Source: Adhaeribacter pallidiroseus (GTDB lineage Bacteria > Bacteroidota > Bacteroidia > Cytophagales > Hymenobacteraceae). From it: a stretch of 64,000 nt of DNA. Positions within the stretch are counted from its first letter, which is position 1; every line of letters starts with the position of its first letter. The stretch is taken from positions 4,092,001 through 4,156,000 of the forward strand of contig NZ_QASA01000001.1 of assembly GCF_003340495.1 (NCBI RefSeq). Direction: 5' to 3'. This document shows, one piece after another, positions 28,824-37,829 of this stretch. Under the pieces are notes generated by a model. The model had not been told where the DNA came from and made no database searches. It saw nothing but the letters and a program-made list of their open reading frames with translations. Position numbers and translations under genes: made by a program.

Positions 28824-29441
28824 TTACCGGAAAAGACCGAATAATTCCAGATTTATTTTATTAATGATTAAACCTAAATCTTCCGGGTTGGCGACAAAAT
28901 CCAGCTTGTTTACATCAATAATAAGCAATTTTCCCAAATCATAATGGCTGATCCAGTTTTCGTACTGTTCGTTTAAGCTGCGCAAATACTGAATACTGAT
29001 GTTGCTTTCGTACGCGCGGTTCCGTTTTTCAATTTGCTCAATTAATTTCGGTAAATCGGCTTTTAAGTAAATTAATAAATCGGGTGGGGTAACTAAACTT
29101 ACCAGCGACCGGTACAGTTCGAAATAATTTTCAAAATCGCGCTCGCTCATCATGCCCGATTGATACAGGTTGCGGGCAAAAATGTAGGCATCTTCGTAAA
29201 CCGTACGGTCCTGCACCACACTCTTTTCGCTGTGCTTAATTTGCTGTACTTGCCGGAAACGGCTGTTCAGGAAAAAGACCTGCAGGTGAAAGGCCCAGCG
29301 GGGCATGTCGTCGTAAAAATCTTTTAAATAGGGATTATTATCTACAGCTTCTTCGAACAGCGCCCATTTGTAATGCTGCGCTAATTTTTGCGCCAGCGTA
29401 GTTTTACCGGCTCCAATATTTCCGACTATAGCAATATGCAT
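28824..29441 (-). CDS. Deoxynucleoside kinase
   Basis: Phosphorylates deoxynucleosides for dNTP salvage. The 205-residue product has the P-loop GNIGAGKTT (residues 7-15), the 'FEEAVDNNPYLKDFYDDM' segment (about 29-46), the DRT/DRS-type motif VVQDRTVYEDAYIFA (about 75-89) and the lid region with IEKRNRAYE (about 137-145). This pattern fits the dNK/dGK/dCK family; which base is preferred cannot be read from motifs. It is the last core gene before an AT-rich island. Confidence 0.92.
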   Translation of the reverse strand: MHIAIVGNIGAGKTTLAQKLAQHYKWALFEEAVDNNPYLKDFYDDMPRWAFHLQVFFLNSRFRQVQQIKHSEKSVVQDRTVYEDAYIFARNLYQSGMMSERDFENYFELYRSLVSLVTPPDLLIYLKADLPKLIEQIEKRNRAYESNISIQYLRSLNEQYENWISHYDLGKLLIIDVNKLDFVANPEDLGLIINKINLELFGLFR

Positions 29442-29521
29442 GGGAGAGTTATAGGTTGCAGGTTACAAGTTGCCCGTTATACGGTAAAGCAGCGGAACTG
29501 GCTTGGGTTTTAGATAGCAGG

Positions 29522-29550
29522 TTGGTGAATTATTTTAAAAAATTCACCAA
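29522..29550. terminator. Hairpin at the left edge of the accessory island
   Basis: TTGGTGAATT and AATTCACCAA form a perfect 10-bp stem with a nine-base AT loop. Just right of it, GGAGGTAAC (29553-29561) is inverted at 29668-29676 as GTTACCTCC. It may be a terminator or part of an island boundary; there is no T-run of note. Confidence 0.45.
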
Positions 29551-29704
29551 ATGGAGGTAACCCGTTAATTTTTAAAGCTGTTTGTTATCAGCTATTTCAA
29601 TCCGACCAAAGTAGTTGGATTGACGCATAAAACATGCGTATATTTAGGAGTTAACAGTAACCCACTAGTTACCTCCGATAATTTAAATTGTTTGATTGGA
29701 AAGA

Positions 29705-31312
29705 ATGGATAAAGACACTTTTTTACTTCGTGACACAATTAAGCAAATAGAATCTTCATTCACAAAAGACGGTTGGGCAATTATTTATGACAGCTATGAT
29801 TCAAGAAAAGACGACCAAACACTTATCTACTGTTGCTTAGTTGATTCTGCAAGAATAAAAAAGTATAAGCTTGACAGTAATTGGGGAATTCAGAGTGGAA
29901 GCGAAGGCAAACCTTCAATATTTGAATCTTATAAAAATGGCAAGGTCATAACGACATATCAAACTTTTTCTGATAAAGGAATAGAACCCTTTCTTTTCTC
30001 TAAGTACTTCAGTTTTAATGATGGTTACGATTCCTATGTAGATATATCTGAGGAGTTTATTCTTTATTTCAAGCTATATGAAAAATTGCAAAATAAACAA
30101 AGTAGGCAATACTACTTTATAGATGAACTCGGCGAGCTTGACGAAGTAATTATCGTAGAACCAAAAAAAATAAGAGTTAAGCTGAAGTATTTAATAGAGT
30201 ATATTTCTATAAGGAAAATGTATTTGTCGATTTGTTTTGATTTCATGAGGTTAGATCAAAGCAACCTTAAAGACATGGATATAGAACCAATGGACAAAAA
30301 CTTTCAATCCGATTACTATTGTTACAATCATCTGATACGTCCACTCGATTTTGAAGCTGGTAAAAATCAAAGTTGGATTCATGGGAAAGTAATAATCAGC
30401 CCTAAGAAAGGCAAAAGTAAAGGCTATCACTTTGATTATGAAAACTCGCAGTACGCAACATTCATTACTGGTTACGACAATAACGGGAATGAAATCTTAC
30501 AGAGTTGCAAAAGAGAAGATGAGAAATACTTTATTCTGACATACTTCAAGAAAGAAGTTTTGAATAAATACTACAATGACCCAACAAAATATGAGGTTGA
30601 TGGCTTTCATGTAAAATCAAATTTTTTTATTTTAAAAATTGATAATAATGTAGCAGACTACGTACCCGTGTTTTTAGTTGAACTGGGAATGTTACCTTAT
30701 AAAGAGCAATTACATTGGAAGCAATACAATATTCCACCTCAAAAAGGCATTAGTAGTACTTACTATCGAACTATGATTGAGGGAAACTGGGCTCAGCACC
30801 CAGAAACACCAGACTTATACTTTAAATACAAATACAAAAAATTTAATGAGAAGTGGGAAAAGAAGTTTGGTTGGAAATTTTATAAACCATTAGCCAAAGA
30901 AGACGAGCACCTTTTTACCGCTTTGCATATTCCAACATCAAACAATGTAAAAGCATTCTGTGAACAAATTCTAACAATTGTAAAAATTACTATTGACCGT
31001 CTCAACGAAGCTGAATTTTCAAAAGTAATCATTCTTGACCCTAAAGACAGAGGTATCACTAAGCTCGAAAAATTTTTAAAAGTTAAAGAAGTTGAAATAC
31101 CCGAAATGATTACTTTTTTAAGAAAATTGTGGGATTTGCGTTCAGGATTGCTTTCTCATAGTTTTAGTAACTCTAATAAAGATTGTAAAAAAGCTATAGA
31201 ATATTTCAATCTTAAAGGAAATAATTACGCTGAGGTAGCAAAGGACATTTTTATAAAATCAGTTTTTACACTCAACACATTAGAGAATTTTTTAATTAAC
31301 GATTACAAATAA
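29705..31312 (+). CDS. Large uncharacterised protein with a C-terminal HEPN-like R-x5-H motif
   Basis: The family is not recognised. The 535-residue protein (ATG 29705; TTG 29696 would add three residues) is Lys/Asn/Tyr-rich and AT-rich in codon use, unlike its neighbours. The C-terminal 150 residues look helical and contain LWDLRSGLLSHSFSN with Arg479 and His485, the R-x4-6-H spacing of HEPN ribonuclease domains, especially Apea-like HEPN ('lRs..aHg'). The N-terminal 330 residues look beta-rich, with no signal peptide or membrane segment. It lies in an island with an MNT nucleotidyltransferase stump 14 bases downstream and a PIN toxin-antitoxin pair. A defence or abortive-infection role is inferred from context only. 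Confidence 0.7.
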   Translation: MDKDTFLLRDTIKQIESSFTKDGWAIIYDSYDSRKDDQTLIYCCLVDSARIKKYKLDSNWGIQSGSEGKPSIFESYKNGKVITTYQTFSDKGIEPFLFSKYFSFNDGYDSYVDISEEFILYFKLYEKLQNKQSRQYYFIDELGELDEVIIVEPKKIRVKLKYLIEYISIRKMYLSICFDFMRLDQSNLKDMDIEPMDKNFQSDYYCYNHLIRPLDFEAGKNQSWIHGKVIISPKKGKSKGYHFDYENSQYATFITGYDNNGNEILQSCKREDEKYFILTYFKKEVLNKYYNDPTKYEVDGFHVKSNFFILKIDNNVADYVPVFLVELGMLPYKEQLHWKQYNIPPQKGISSTYYRTMIEGNWAQHPETPDLYFKYKYKKFNEKWEKKFGWKFYKPLAKEDEHLFTALHIPTSNNVKAFCEQILTIVKITIDRLNEAEFSKVIILDPKDRGITKLEKFLKVKEVEIPEMITFLRKLWDLRSGLLSHSFSNSNKDCKKAIEYFNLKGNNYAEVAKDIFIKSVFTLNTLENFLINDYK

Positions 31313-31326
31313 GGGTATACTGCCAA

Positions 31327-31518
31327 CATGGTATCGCCAAAAGCGAGATTGATCTACTGATTGACTTTGAACCGGACCAAGAAAACTTCGACAATTACAT
31401 GGCGGTATATGATTTGTTTGAAAACCTGTTCCAAAACGAAAAAGTTAAAATTGTTACTAAAAATGGTCTGAGCAGGCACATTGGTCCGAAAATTTTCAAA
31501 GATCTGATGTATGTATAA
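31327..31518 (+). pseudogene. C-terminal remnant of an MNT-type nucleotidyltransferase
   Basis: The frame from 31327 to the TAA at 31516 encodes 63 residues that read like the C-terminal three-fifths of a minimal nucleotidyltransferase: AKSEIDLLIDFEPD (the second Asp pair of the metal site), then FENLFQNEKVKIVTK and IGPKIFKDLMYV at the end. The N-terminal part with the GSxxRG motif is missing and no start codon is present upstream, so the gene is broken. MNT proteins normally pair with HEPN toxins; the neighbouring protein carries a HEPN-like motif. Confidence 0.75.
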
Positions 31519-31686
31519 AGAGTTGGTAGAATAAACAATGAACTTTAATTTATAAATTGAGCAGCGGTTATGAGCAGACCAAATGCTAATTCTCTACTTG
31601 CTCAAAGCCTTGCTCGTTAGTGGTAAGCCATTCGCAGCCAAGCATCAGGTTCAATCAAACAACAAACCTATTTTTTTAAATTAAAC

Positions 31687-31926
31687 ATGTTAACAATAAA
31701 CACTATATTAAAAGAACTTAAAAATGTTCCGGTTAACCGACTGGAAGATTTGTATTCTATTATTCATGCTTTACGGGCCAATAGCAAGAAGTCGGATAAG
31801 AGAAGCAAGAAAGTTCTCTCTTTCGCAGGTTCACTTGCTGACATGACAGATGAAGATTACCACGACTTCCTGAAGCAGACAAAAGACTCCAGAAACAACC
31901 TTTTTGACCGTGACCTCACGATATGA
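31687..31926 (+). CDS. Antitoxin partner of a PIN-domain toxin
   Basis: A 79-residue acidic/basic protein with an N-terminal helical part (MLTINTILKELKNVPVNRLE) and a flexible C-terminal part (KKVLSFAGSLADMTDEDYHD) of the kind that wraps the toxin. The 'lsfaGsl.dm...dy.dfl' pattern is common in antitoxins encoded before VapC-like toxins in Bacteroidota. Its stop overlaps the toxin start by four bases (ATGA at 31923), which couples translation. It probably neutralises the toxin and represses the pair's promoter. Confidence 0.82.
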   Translation: MLTINTILKELKNVPVNRLEDLYSIIHALRANSKKSDKRSKKVLSFAGSLADMTDEDYHDFLKQTKDSRNNLFDRDLTI

Positions 31927-32327
31927 AGCCTGTTCTTGTTGACACAGATATCCTTTCTGAATTTCTTCGTGGCACTCCTAAAGTGGTAGAAAATGCAGAA
32001 AAATATCTCTTGACCTATGATGCTATCAATTTCAGCATTATCACCTATTACGAGATATTAAACGGGTTACTATACAAAGACGCCAGAAAACAACTTGAAA
32101 AGTTTACTGACTTTGCCGACCTTAATAAGGTACTCCCGCTAACAATCAGCGCGACCAGACAGGCGGCAGAAATTTACGCTGATCTTAGAAAAACAGGTCA
32201 GCCTATAGGACACACAGATTGCTTAATTGCTGGTATCGCATTGACCAACGGTTTGCAACTCGTTACAAACAACACAGACCACTTTAGAAGAGTAAAAGGC
32301 CTAGAAATGATTAACTGGTTGCCGTAA
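31923..32327 (+). CDS. PIN-domain ribonuclease toxin, VapC-like
   Basis: Type II toxin with a PIN endoribonuclease fold, usually cutting tRNA or rRNA. The 134-residue product has the acidic metal site: Asp7 (LVDTDILSEFL), Glu44 (YYEILNGL), Asp99 (HTDCLIAGIA) and a final acidic/Asn cluster near 116-119 (TNNTDHF). All catalytic positions look intact, so the toxin should be active. It overlaps its antitoxin by four bases. The module closes an AT-rich accessory island. Confidence 0.9.
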   Translation: MKPVLVDTDILSEFLRGTPKVVENAEKYLLTYDAINFSIITYYEILNGLLYKDARKQLEKFTDFADLNKVLPLTISATRQAAEIYADLRKTGQPIGHTDCLIAGIALTNGLQLVTNNTDHFRRVKGLEMINWLP

Positions 32328-32506
32328 TATTTGGCTATTGCACTTATAAGTTAGAGTCTTTATTGCAAAGGCTCAACTACAAGTATTTAGTTTACAACAG
32401 TTAAATTATTGTTATTATCAGAAAATAGAAAGGTAAGATAGCATCACGAGCCAAATTAAATACTTACTACCCAAATTCTGATCTATTATATCCTTCTACG
32501 TCATAT

Positions 32507-35416
32507 TTAATTCCGGGGACCACCACCTGATCTGCCTGGGCCAAAATCGCGGTTCCCGGGATTAAAATCGCCTGGTCGCCGTTCCCGATCGCCCCGATTA
32601 CCTGGATTATTAAGGTTATTGCCTGTAGCATTACCGTTATACTGCCGGATAGTATAGGTAAATGAAAGCATAAAATACCGTTGCAGCGTGCGGGTTTCTA
32701 CGTCTTCGATGTACGTAGGCTGAATGTTGCGTTGGATGCTGTTGTTTTGTTTTAGCAAATCGTACACAATCAAACGCAGGTCGCCATTACGCTTGGGGAA
32801 AAACTTTTTACCCACGCTCACATTCCATAAACTGTAGTTTTGGTTATAGTTGGCACTTAAGCCCGAGTAAATGCGCTGCGTAAAATCAGATTGTAACACA
32901 AAATTTTTCCAGAAAATCCAGTTTAGTCGGGCGCGATTGTTAATGGTGTAATAATTATTGTTTTGGCCCACCGAAGCCGAGTTCCGGGTTAAATTCATGT
33001 TTCCGTTACTGGCTAAAGTAAAATCTAAATTCTCACTGATGTTGCTGCTTAAAGTTAAGCCTACGCCATAGGTTTGCGTGTAAGAATAATTAAGCACCCC
33101 GTTTAAATACCCCGGATTTTTGTTGTAACCTGCATTAGCATCTACGTTTACGTTGGTTTTAATCGCTTTTATGGGAATACCATAATTGACGAAGCCGTTA
33201 AAATTATACTGCCCGTTTACGTTTGTGGGGCGGGTTATCTGCTGGTTCCGAATCAGCGGCACGCCAAAAATTACTTCGGTAGAGTCGGCAATAATGGTTG
33301 CGTTTACAATCGGATTTTGATTAACCGAAGCGTTGAGGCCAATAAAAAAAGTACTGGCTTTTTCCAGGTTAGTAGCGGAGTAGCGAATGTTGGCAAAATG
33401 CCGGTAATATTGGTTCAGGTTGGGGTTACCAATGGTAAAACGTAAGGAATCGTTGCTGAGCGTAACTACATCCTGTAATTGGTCTACCGACGGCGGATTG
33501 GTTGCGCCCCGGTAAAAGAGCCGGAAGTTTTTCTGTTTGGTAATGTTGTACTGCAACCGGGCATTGGGCACCACATTATGAAAGCCGCGGGAAAAAGAGT
33601 TTTTGGTTGGAAATTCCCGCTCGTTGTTTAACTCGGAGTATTGGTAGGAGGTATTAAAATTAAAATTAATCTTATTATCCTGCGTCCGGAAACGGTAACC
33701 TACGCCTACCCGGTGTTGTGGGTTAAAATTAACGAAGGTATTGGAAAAGCGCGGATCAAACGCGTTGTAGCCTTCTTCTTCGTCAGTAAAGTTATAAGCC
33801 CGCCGATCCGACTCGTTGCGCTGGATGGTACCCGAATAATTTAGTTGCAATTGACTAAGCTTACTCAGCGGTTCCGAAAACGAAACAGACGGCGTTAAAC
33901 TCCAGCCTTTTACTTCCTGATCGTTGCGCTGATTGATGGAGATCAACTCGTCCGGGTTAAATTGTTCCGTTTCGGACTGGTTATACGAATCAACGTTGCG
34001 GTTGTTAATACTGGTACCTAAACCAATGGAAAGCGACCGGCCGCGTTTGGCAAACCGGTGCTGCAAAGTGAATTCGTTGGTAAAGTTAATACCCAGTGAT
34101 TTGGAATTACTCTGGCCGGCCGTTTCGGTTACCAAAGCAGTATCCAGGCTCCGGCTCCGGTTGATGCCCGATAACGCATCCCGGCCCTGCAAACTTAAGC
34201 GGGGCCGCAAAAAAATAGTATTGGCCGAGTCGATCTTGTATTCTAACCGAAAATTTAAACGGTGATTATGGTTTTGGGTGGCCGAATTGTTTATTTCGCT
34301 CTCCGCGTTATAAGGTAGCCGCTGATTAACTACGTATTGCAAAAAAGATTTTTCGTAGGCATCGTTATCGGTGTAATTTCCGAAGTAGCTGCCGCTGATT
34401 TCTAATTTTTTACCAAACTGGCCCGAATAGTTTAAGCCCCCCGAATGCGTTTTGGTGATGCCGTTTAACTGCGGAACGGCAAAGTCGTTACCGCCGCCAA
34501 AACCACCGCCACCTGGGCCACCGCCACCCCCTCTTCCACCGCGACCGCCGCCTCCCCCACCACCCGATACGCCGATTAAATCTTCGCCGGAAAAATTTTG
34601 CTGGTTTATGGAGTTTGATTGCCCCAGAATGGTTAAACGCTGCCCCGGCTTAAACATATTTAAACTGCCGCCTACCTGGTAGCGAGCATCGGTGCCGGCA
34701 CCGGCGTAAACCCGCCCAAACTGCCCCGTTCTCCGATCCGCCCGCGTTACAATATTTAAAGTTTTAACGCGGGTTCCATCATCAAAACCCGACACCTTGG
34801 CCTGTTCGCTTTGTTCTTCCAGAATTTGAATTTTATCAATTACCTCCGCCGGCAAGTTATTGAGTGTGGCATTTACATCATCGCCAAAAAACTCTTTACC
34901 ATCTACCAGTACGCGCTGTACGTTTTCGCCCTGGGCTTTTACCTGGCCATCCTGCACGTTAATGCCGGGCATTTTCTGAATAAGATCGGTAGCATTCGCG
35001 TCGGGGTTGGTTTTAAAAGCGCGGGCATTGAGCTCGGTAGTATCGCCTTTTTGTACGGCCGTGGGGGTTTTGCCAATAATCTGCACTTCTTTTAACTGGC
35101 GGGTGTCGGAAGATAGAGCAATAGCGCCTACGTTTAAAGGGGCATTAGTAAGACTGATGGGCCGCTCCACGGTTTGATAGCTTAAAAACGAGATTCGTAG
35201 CAAGTACCTACCCGGCGTTTGCTGAAAAGCAAATCTGCCGGTAGCATCCGTTATTACCGCCGACTGTGTGGAATCGGGTAAGCGCAGGAGCAACACCGTG
35301 GCGCCGGGCAAAGGCGAATTGTCTTTACGATCGGTTACGGTACCTTCCAGCAAAAAAGATTGGCCCCAAGCTGCTTCGGATAAAAGAAAAATAGCAAGCG
35401 TAAAAAATATTTTCAT
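32507..35416 (-). CDS. TonB-dependent receptor-like outer-membrane beta-barrel protein with CarboxypepD-like N-domain
   Basis: Outer-membrane protein of the Bacteroidota 'CarboxypepD_reg-like / OMP_b-brl_3' type. The 969-residue product has a signal peptide (about residues 1-18, cleaved after AWG), a carboxypeptidase-regulatory-like beta-sandwich (about 22-105), a plug domain (LIQKMPGINVQDGQVKAQGE and VLVDGKEFFGDD) and a large barrel. Two low-complexity parts stand out: a run of mostly glycine with a few arginines at about residues 277-310 inside the barrel, and a Gly/Pro/Arg/Asn-rich C-terminus after the last strand. No SusD partner is adjacent, so it is probably not a polysaccharide SusC. 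The substrate is unknown. Confidence 0.88.
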   Translation of the reverse strand: MKIFFTLAIFLLSEAAWGQSFLLEGTVTDRKDNSPLPGATVLLLRLPDSTQSAVITDATGRFAFQQTPGRYLLRISFLSYQTVERPISLTNAPLNVGAIALSSDTRQLKEVQIIGKTPTAVQKGDTTELNARAFKTNPDANATDLIQKMPGINVQDGQVKAQGENVQRVLVDGKEFFGDDVNATLNNLPAEVIDKIQILEEQSEQAKVSGFDDGTRVKTLNIVTRADRRTGQFGRVYAGAGTDARYQVGGSLNMFKPGQRLTILGQSNSINQQNFSGEDLIGVSGGGGGGGRGGRGGGGGPGGGGFGGGNDFAVPQLNGITKTHSGGLNYSGQFGKKLEISGSYFGNYTDNDAYEKSFLQYVVNQRLPYNAESEINNSATQNHNHRLNFRLEYKIDSANTIFLRPRLSLQGRDALSGINRSRSLDTALVTETAGQSNSKSLGINFTNEFTLQHRFAKRGRSLSIGLGTSINNRNVDSYNQSETEQFNPDELISINQRNDQEVKGWSLTPSVSFSEPLSKLSQLQLNYSGTIQRNESDRRAYNFTDEEEGYNAFDPRFSNTFVNFNPQHRVGVGYRFRTQDNKINFNFNTSYQYSELNNEREFPTKNSFSRGFHNVVPNARLQYNITKQKNFRLFYRGATNPPSVDQLQDVVTLSNDSLRFTIGNPNLNQYYRHFANIRYSATNLEKASTFFIGLNASVNQNPIVNATIIADSTEVIFGVPLIRNQQITRPTNVNGQYNFNGFVNYGIPIKAIKTNVNVDANAGYNKNPGYLNGVLNYSYTQTYGVGLTLSSNISENLDFTLASNGNMNLTRNSASVGQNNNYYTINNRARLNWIFWKNFVLQSDFTQRIYSGLSANYNQNYSLWNVSVGKKFFPKRNGDLRLIVYDLLKQNNSIQRNIQPTYIEDVETRTLQRYFMLSFTYTIRQYNGNATGNNLNNPGNRGDRERRPGDFNPGNRDFGPGRSGGGPRN

Positions 35417-35582
35417 AGCATCAGAAACGGATCGTGCGTTCCTTGGATGCTTGTAAACCCGTAAAGTTTAACTGGTTATTAGAAAAATTGGAGAAATTTT
35501 AAAAATTTTAAATTTTGAAGAAGATTCTACTTTTAAGAATTGGCTTACAAAATCAACAAAGCTTTAATTTGATTGCTACAAG

Positions 35583-35610
35583 GCATAAAAAAAACAGGTT
35601 TAATGCCTGC
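35583..35610 (-). terminator. Weak hairpin after nadD
   Basis: On the minus strand GCAGG-cattaaa-CCTGT is followed by a run of T residues (to about 35584). The stem is only five pairs, one of them G-U, but the T-run is long, so it may end the sigma-to-nadD gene row. Confidence 0.45.
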
Positions 35611-35636
35611 TCTTAACCCAATAGAAGATAAAGTTA

Positions 35637-36209
35637 TTACAACCAGAATTTCTTCAATTTAATGTAATTTTCTACCTCCTCGGGTACCATGTAGGTAATG
35701 GATTTACCTTGGTGCACGCAGTCGCGGATAAAGGTAGCCGAAATGTCCAGCATGGGGGCGGGTACCATTTTTACTTTGGGGTGATCTTTTAGGGCAGAAG
35801 GCGGTGTGCCGGAACGGGGATATACGTAAACCTGGAAAAAATTTAAAATTTGCTCGTAGTTTTTCCACTTCGGGAAAGAAGGCAGATTATCCTCGCCGAT
35901 AATCAACACAAACTCGTACGAGGGGTATTTATCTTGCAGGTAGGTAAGCGAATCAATGGTGTAGCTGGGCTTCGGCATTTTAAACTCAATGTCCGATACG
36001 CCTAAGCGGGTATTTTTATCAATGGCCAAGTTTACCATGTGCAATCGGTCGAACTCGTGTAAAAGCGAAGCACTGGCCTTAAAAGGATTTTGTGGGGAAA
36101 CTACCAGCCACACGGCGCTTAAGTCGGTATTGTTGGCCATGTAATTGGCTAAAATTAAATGCCCGGTATGAATAGGATTAAAAGAGCCGAAAAGCAGGCC
36201 AACTTTCAT
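35637..36209 (-). CDS. nadD: Nicotinate-nucleotide adenylyltransferase
   Basis: NadD joins nicotinate mononucleotide with ATP to give nicotinate adenine dinucleotide in NAD synthesis. The 190-residue product has the nucleotidyltransferase motif GSFNPIHTGHL (residues 8-18) and the C-terminal SATFIRD (about 160-166), which corresponds to the ISxTxxR motif. Its start overlaps the gmk stop by four bases, so the two are co-translated. Confidence 0.95.
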   Translation of the reverse strand: MKVGLLFGSFNPIHTGHLILANYMANNTDLSAVWLVVSPQNPFKASASLLHEFDRLHMVNLAIDKNTRLGVSDIEFKMPKPSYTIDSLTYLQDKYPSYEFVLIIGEDNLPSFPKWKNYEQILNFFQVYVYPRSGTPPSALKDHPKVKMVPAPMLDISATFIRDCVHQGKSITYMVPEEVENYIKLKKFWL

Positions 36210-36790
36210 ATCACATTATCTTCTACCCCGATAAACTCGTTTACTAATTTTTCCGATTTTTGGAAGGCGTCTTCCAGGTTGTCGTTTACAATTACTTTAT
36301 CGAATTTATCTTCGAAGCTTAATTCAAACTTAGCTTTAAATACCCGACTGGAAATACTGGAGGCCGAGTCGGTAGCCCGGGCTTCGAGCCGCTGCGCCAA
36401 GGCCTCGATGGAAGGTGGTTTTACAAATACCGCCAAGGCCCGGTTGCGGTAAAATTCTTTGATGTGCAGACCGCCTTTTACGTCTACATCCAGAATGGCG
36501 TGTTTGCCATTACTCCAGATGCGTTCAATTTCGGATTTTAGCGTACCGTAAAAAGCGCCTTCGTATACTTCTTCCCACTCCACGAACTCATTATTTTCAA
36601 TTTTTTGCCGGAAATCTTCGGGAGTGATAAAGTAATAATCTTTACCGTGGGTTTCGTTGCGCCCGCGTTTGTCGCGGGTACAGGCCGAAATGGAGAAACC
36701 TAAATGCGGATTTACGTTTAATAGATGCTTTACAATGGTGGTTTTACCCGCCCCGGAAGGCGCCGAAAAAATAATAAGCTTGCCTTGCAT
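36206..36790 (-). CDS. gmk: Guanylate kinase
   Basis: Phosphorylates GMP to GDP. The 194-residue product has the P-loop SAPSGAGKTT (residues 9-18), the GMP-binding SACTRDKRGRNETHGKDYYF (about 35-54) and VEWEEVYEGAFYGT (about 70-83), followed by DVDVKGG near 98-104. The length matches the family. It overlaps nadD by four bases and lies six bases after the anti-sigma gene, so sigma-region and nucleotide genes may share a message. Confidence 0.96.
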   Translation of the reverse strand: MQGKLIIFSAPSGAGKTTIVKHLLNVNPHLGFSISACTRDKRGRNETHGKDYYFITPEDFRQKIENNEFVEWEEVYEGAFYGTLKSEIERIWSNGKHAILDVDVKGGLHIKEFYRNRALAVFVKPPSIEALAQRLEARATDSASSISSRVFKAKFELSFEDKFDKVIVNDNLEDAFQKSEKLVNEFIGVEDNVI

Positions 36791-36796
36791 TCCGGG

Positions 36797-37075
36797 TTAA
36801 ATGGTTTCATGGATAACCGTTTTAATAGAACCCATTAAATTGATGGGCACTAATTTGCGCTTAATATTATCTTTTAAGAAAGATTTAAGCTGCTGGTGCT
36901 TATCATGCGCTTGAAAACAATCCTGACAAGTTTCGAGATGTTTAAAAAAATAATGACGGTCTTCGGTGGTGGCTTCACCATCAATAATAACATCCAGTAA
37001 CTCTACTACTTTTTGGCAGTCGGTTTTAGGTCCTTCGTCGGTTAGGGCGTGTTGCATTGTAAAGGTTGTATCCAT
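36797..37075 (-). CDS. Zinc-binding anti-sigma factor
   Basis: A 92-residue protein with the ZAS signature: Cys near residue 20, then HLETCQDC (His-x3-Cys-x2-Cys, about 46-53). ZAS proteins hold ECF sigma factors inactive, often in a redox-sensitive way. The C-terminal half is basic and helical with no membrane segment, so it is a soluble anti-sigma. It lies downstream of an ECF sigma gene, its likely partner. Confidence 0.85.
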   Translation of the reverse strand: MDTTFTMQHALTDEGPKTDCQKVVELLDVIIDGEATTEDRHYFFKHLETCQDCFQAHDKHQQLKSFLKDNIKRKLVPINLMGSIKTVIHETI

Positions 37076-37197
37076 GAGCGTTGTTGGTTAGTTTTTAGTT
37101 GGTTTTTGTTTAACCGATTTAGCGGCCTGTTTCCTGTGTAACAAAAAATCCAAATAAAAATTTACAACTTTATATATTTTTTTAATTTTTTTTTAAA

Positions 37198-37803
37198 TTA
37201 TTCTTCATCGTCGCCGTTATACCCCATCGAACGGGCGTATTTTTCTAATTTTTCTTTCAGGAAATTCCGGGCCCGGTGTAAACGGGAGCGAACCGTACCA
37301 ATGGGAATATCCAATATTTTGGCCATTTCTTCGTACGTAAATCCTTCGAGGTCGCACAAAATAATCACGGTTCTAAAATCTACGGGCAAAGAATTTAGCG
37401 CGCTGGCCACCTCGTCGCCGATTAACTCCTGCACACTCTGGGAGCGCATATCCGAGGTGGTGGCAATTTCGCCCTCGCCATCTAAGCCTTCCGAATTATA
37501 ATAGCCTTCTACTTCGCTGTAATCAACCTTAGCCGGTTGCTTACTCTTCTTGCGGAAGTCGTTAATAAAAGAATTTTTAAGTATCCGGAACAGCCAGGCT
37601 TTGGCGTTAGTTCCGGGTTCAAAATAATCGAAGAACCGGTACGCCTTCAGATAGGTCTCTTGAACCAGGTCATTGGCATCGTCTTCGTCTAAGGTAAGTC
37701 TAAAAGCAAAATTATACAGCGGGTCGATGATGGGCAGTAACTCTGCCTCGAACCGGGTATCTTTTTCTTGTTTACTTAGTTGATTGCCTCTTTGCTCGCT
37801 CAT
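37198..37803 (-). CDS. ECF (sigma-70 family) RNA polymerase sigma factor
   Basis: Alternative sigma factor. The 201-residue product has region 2 (LPIIDPLYNFAFRLTLDEDD, DANDLVQETYLKAYRFF, about 25-73) and region 4 with the helix-turn-helix (GFTYEEMAKILDIPIGTVRSRLHRARNFL, about 154-182). The insertion between them (about 90-125) is acidic. A zinc-type anti-sigma follows 122 bases downstream. The upstream region has a TAACTTTG element and a small hairpin, hinting at its own regulation. The stress that activates it is unknown. Confidence 0.93.
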   Translation of the reverse strand: MSEQRGNQLSKQEKDTRFEAELLPIIDPLYNFAFRLTLDEDDANDLVQETYLKAYRFFDYFEPGTNAKAWLFRILKNSFINDFRKKSKQPAKVDYSEVEGYYNSEGLDGEGEIATTSDMRSQSVQELIGDEVASALNSLPVDFRTVIILCDLEGFTYEEMAKILDIPIGTVRSRLHRARNFLKEKLEKYARSMGYNGDDEE

Positions 37804-37829
37804 TTAACTTAATTTGAATGTTAATAAAC

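Noticed and set aside
34452-34682. Pro-rich open frame on the plus strand
   Set aside because: It is the antisense of the glycine-rich insert in the outer-membrane protein gene.
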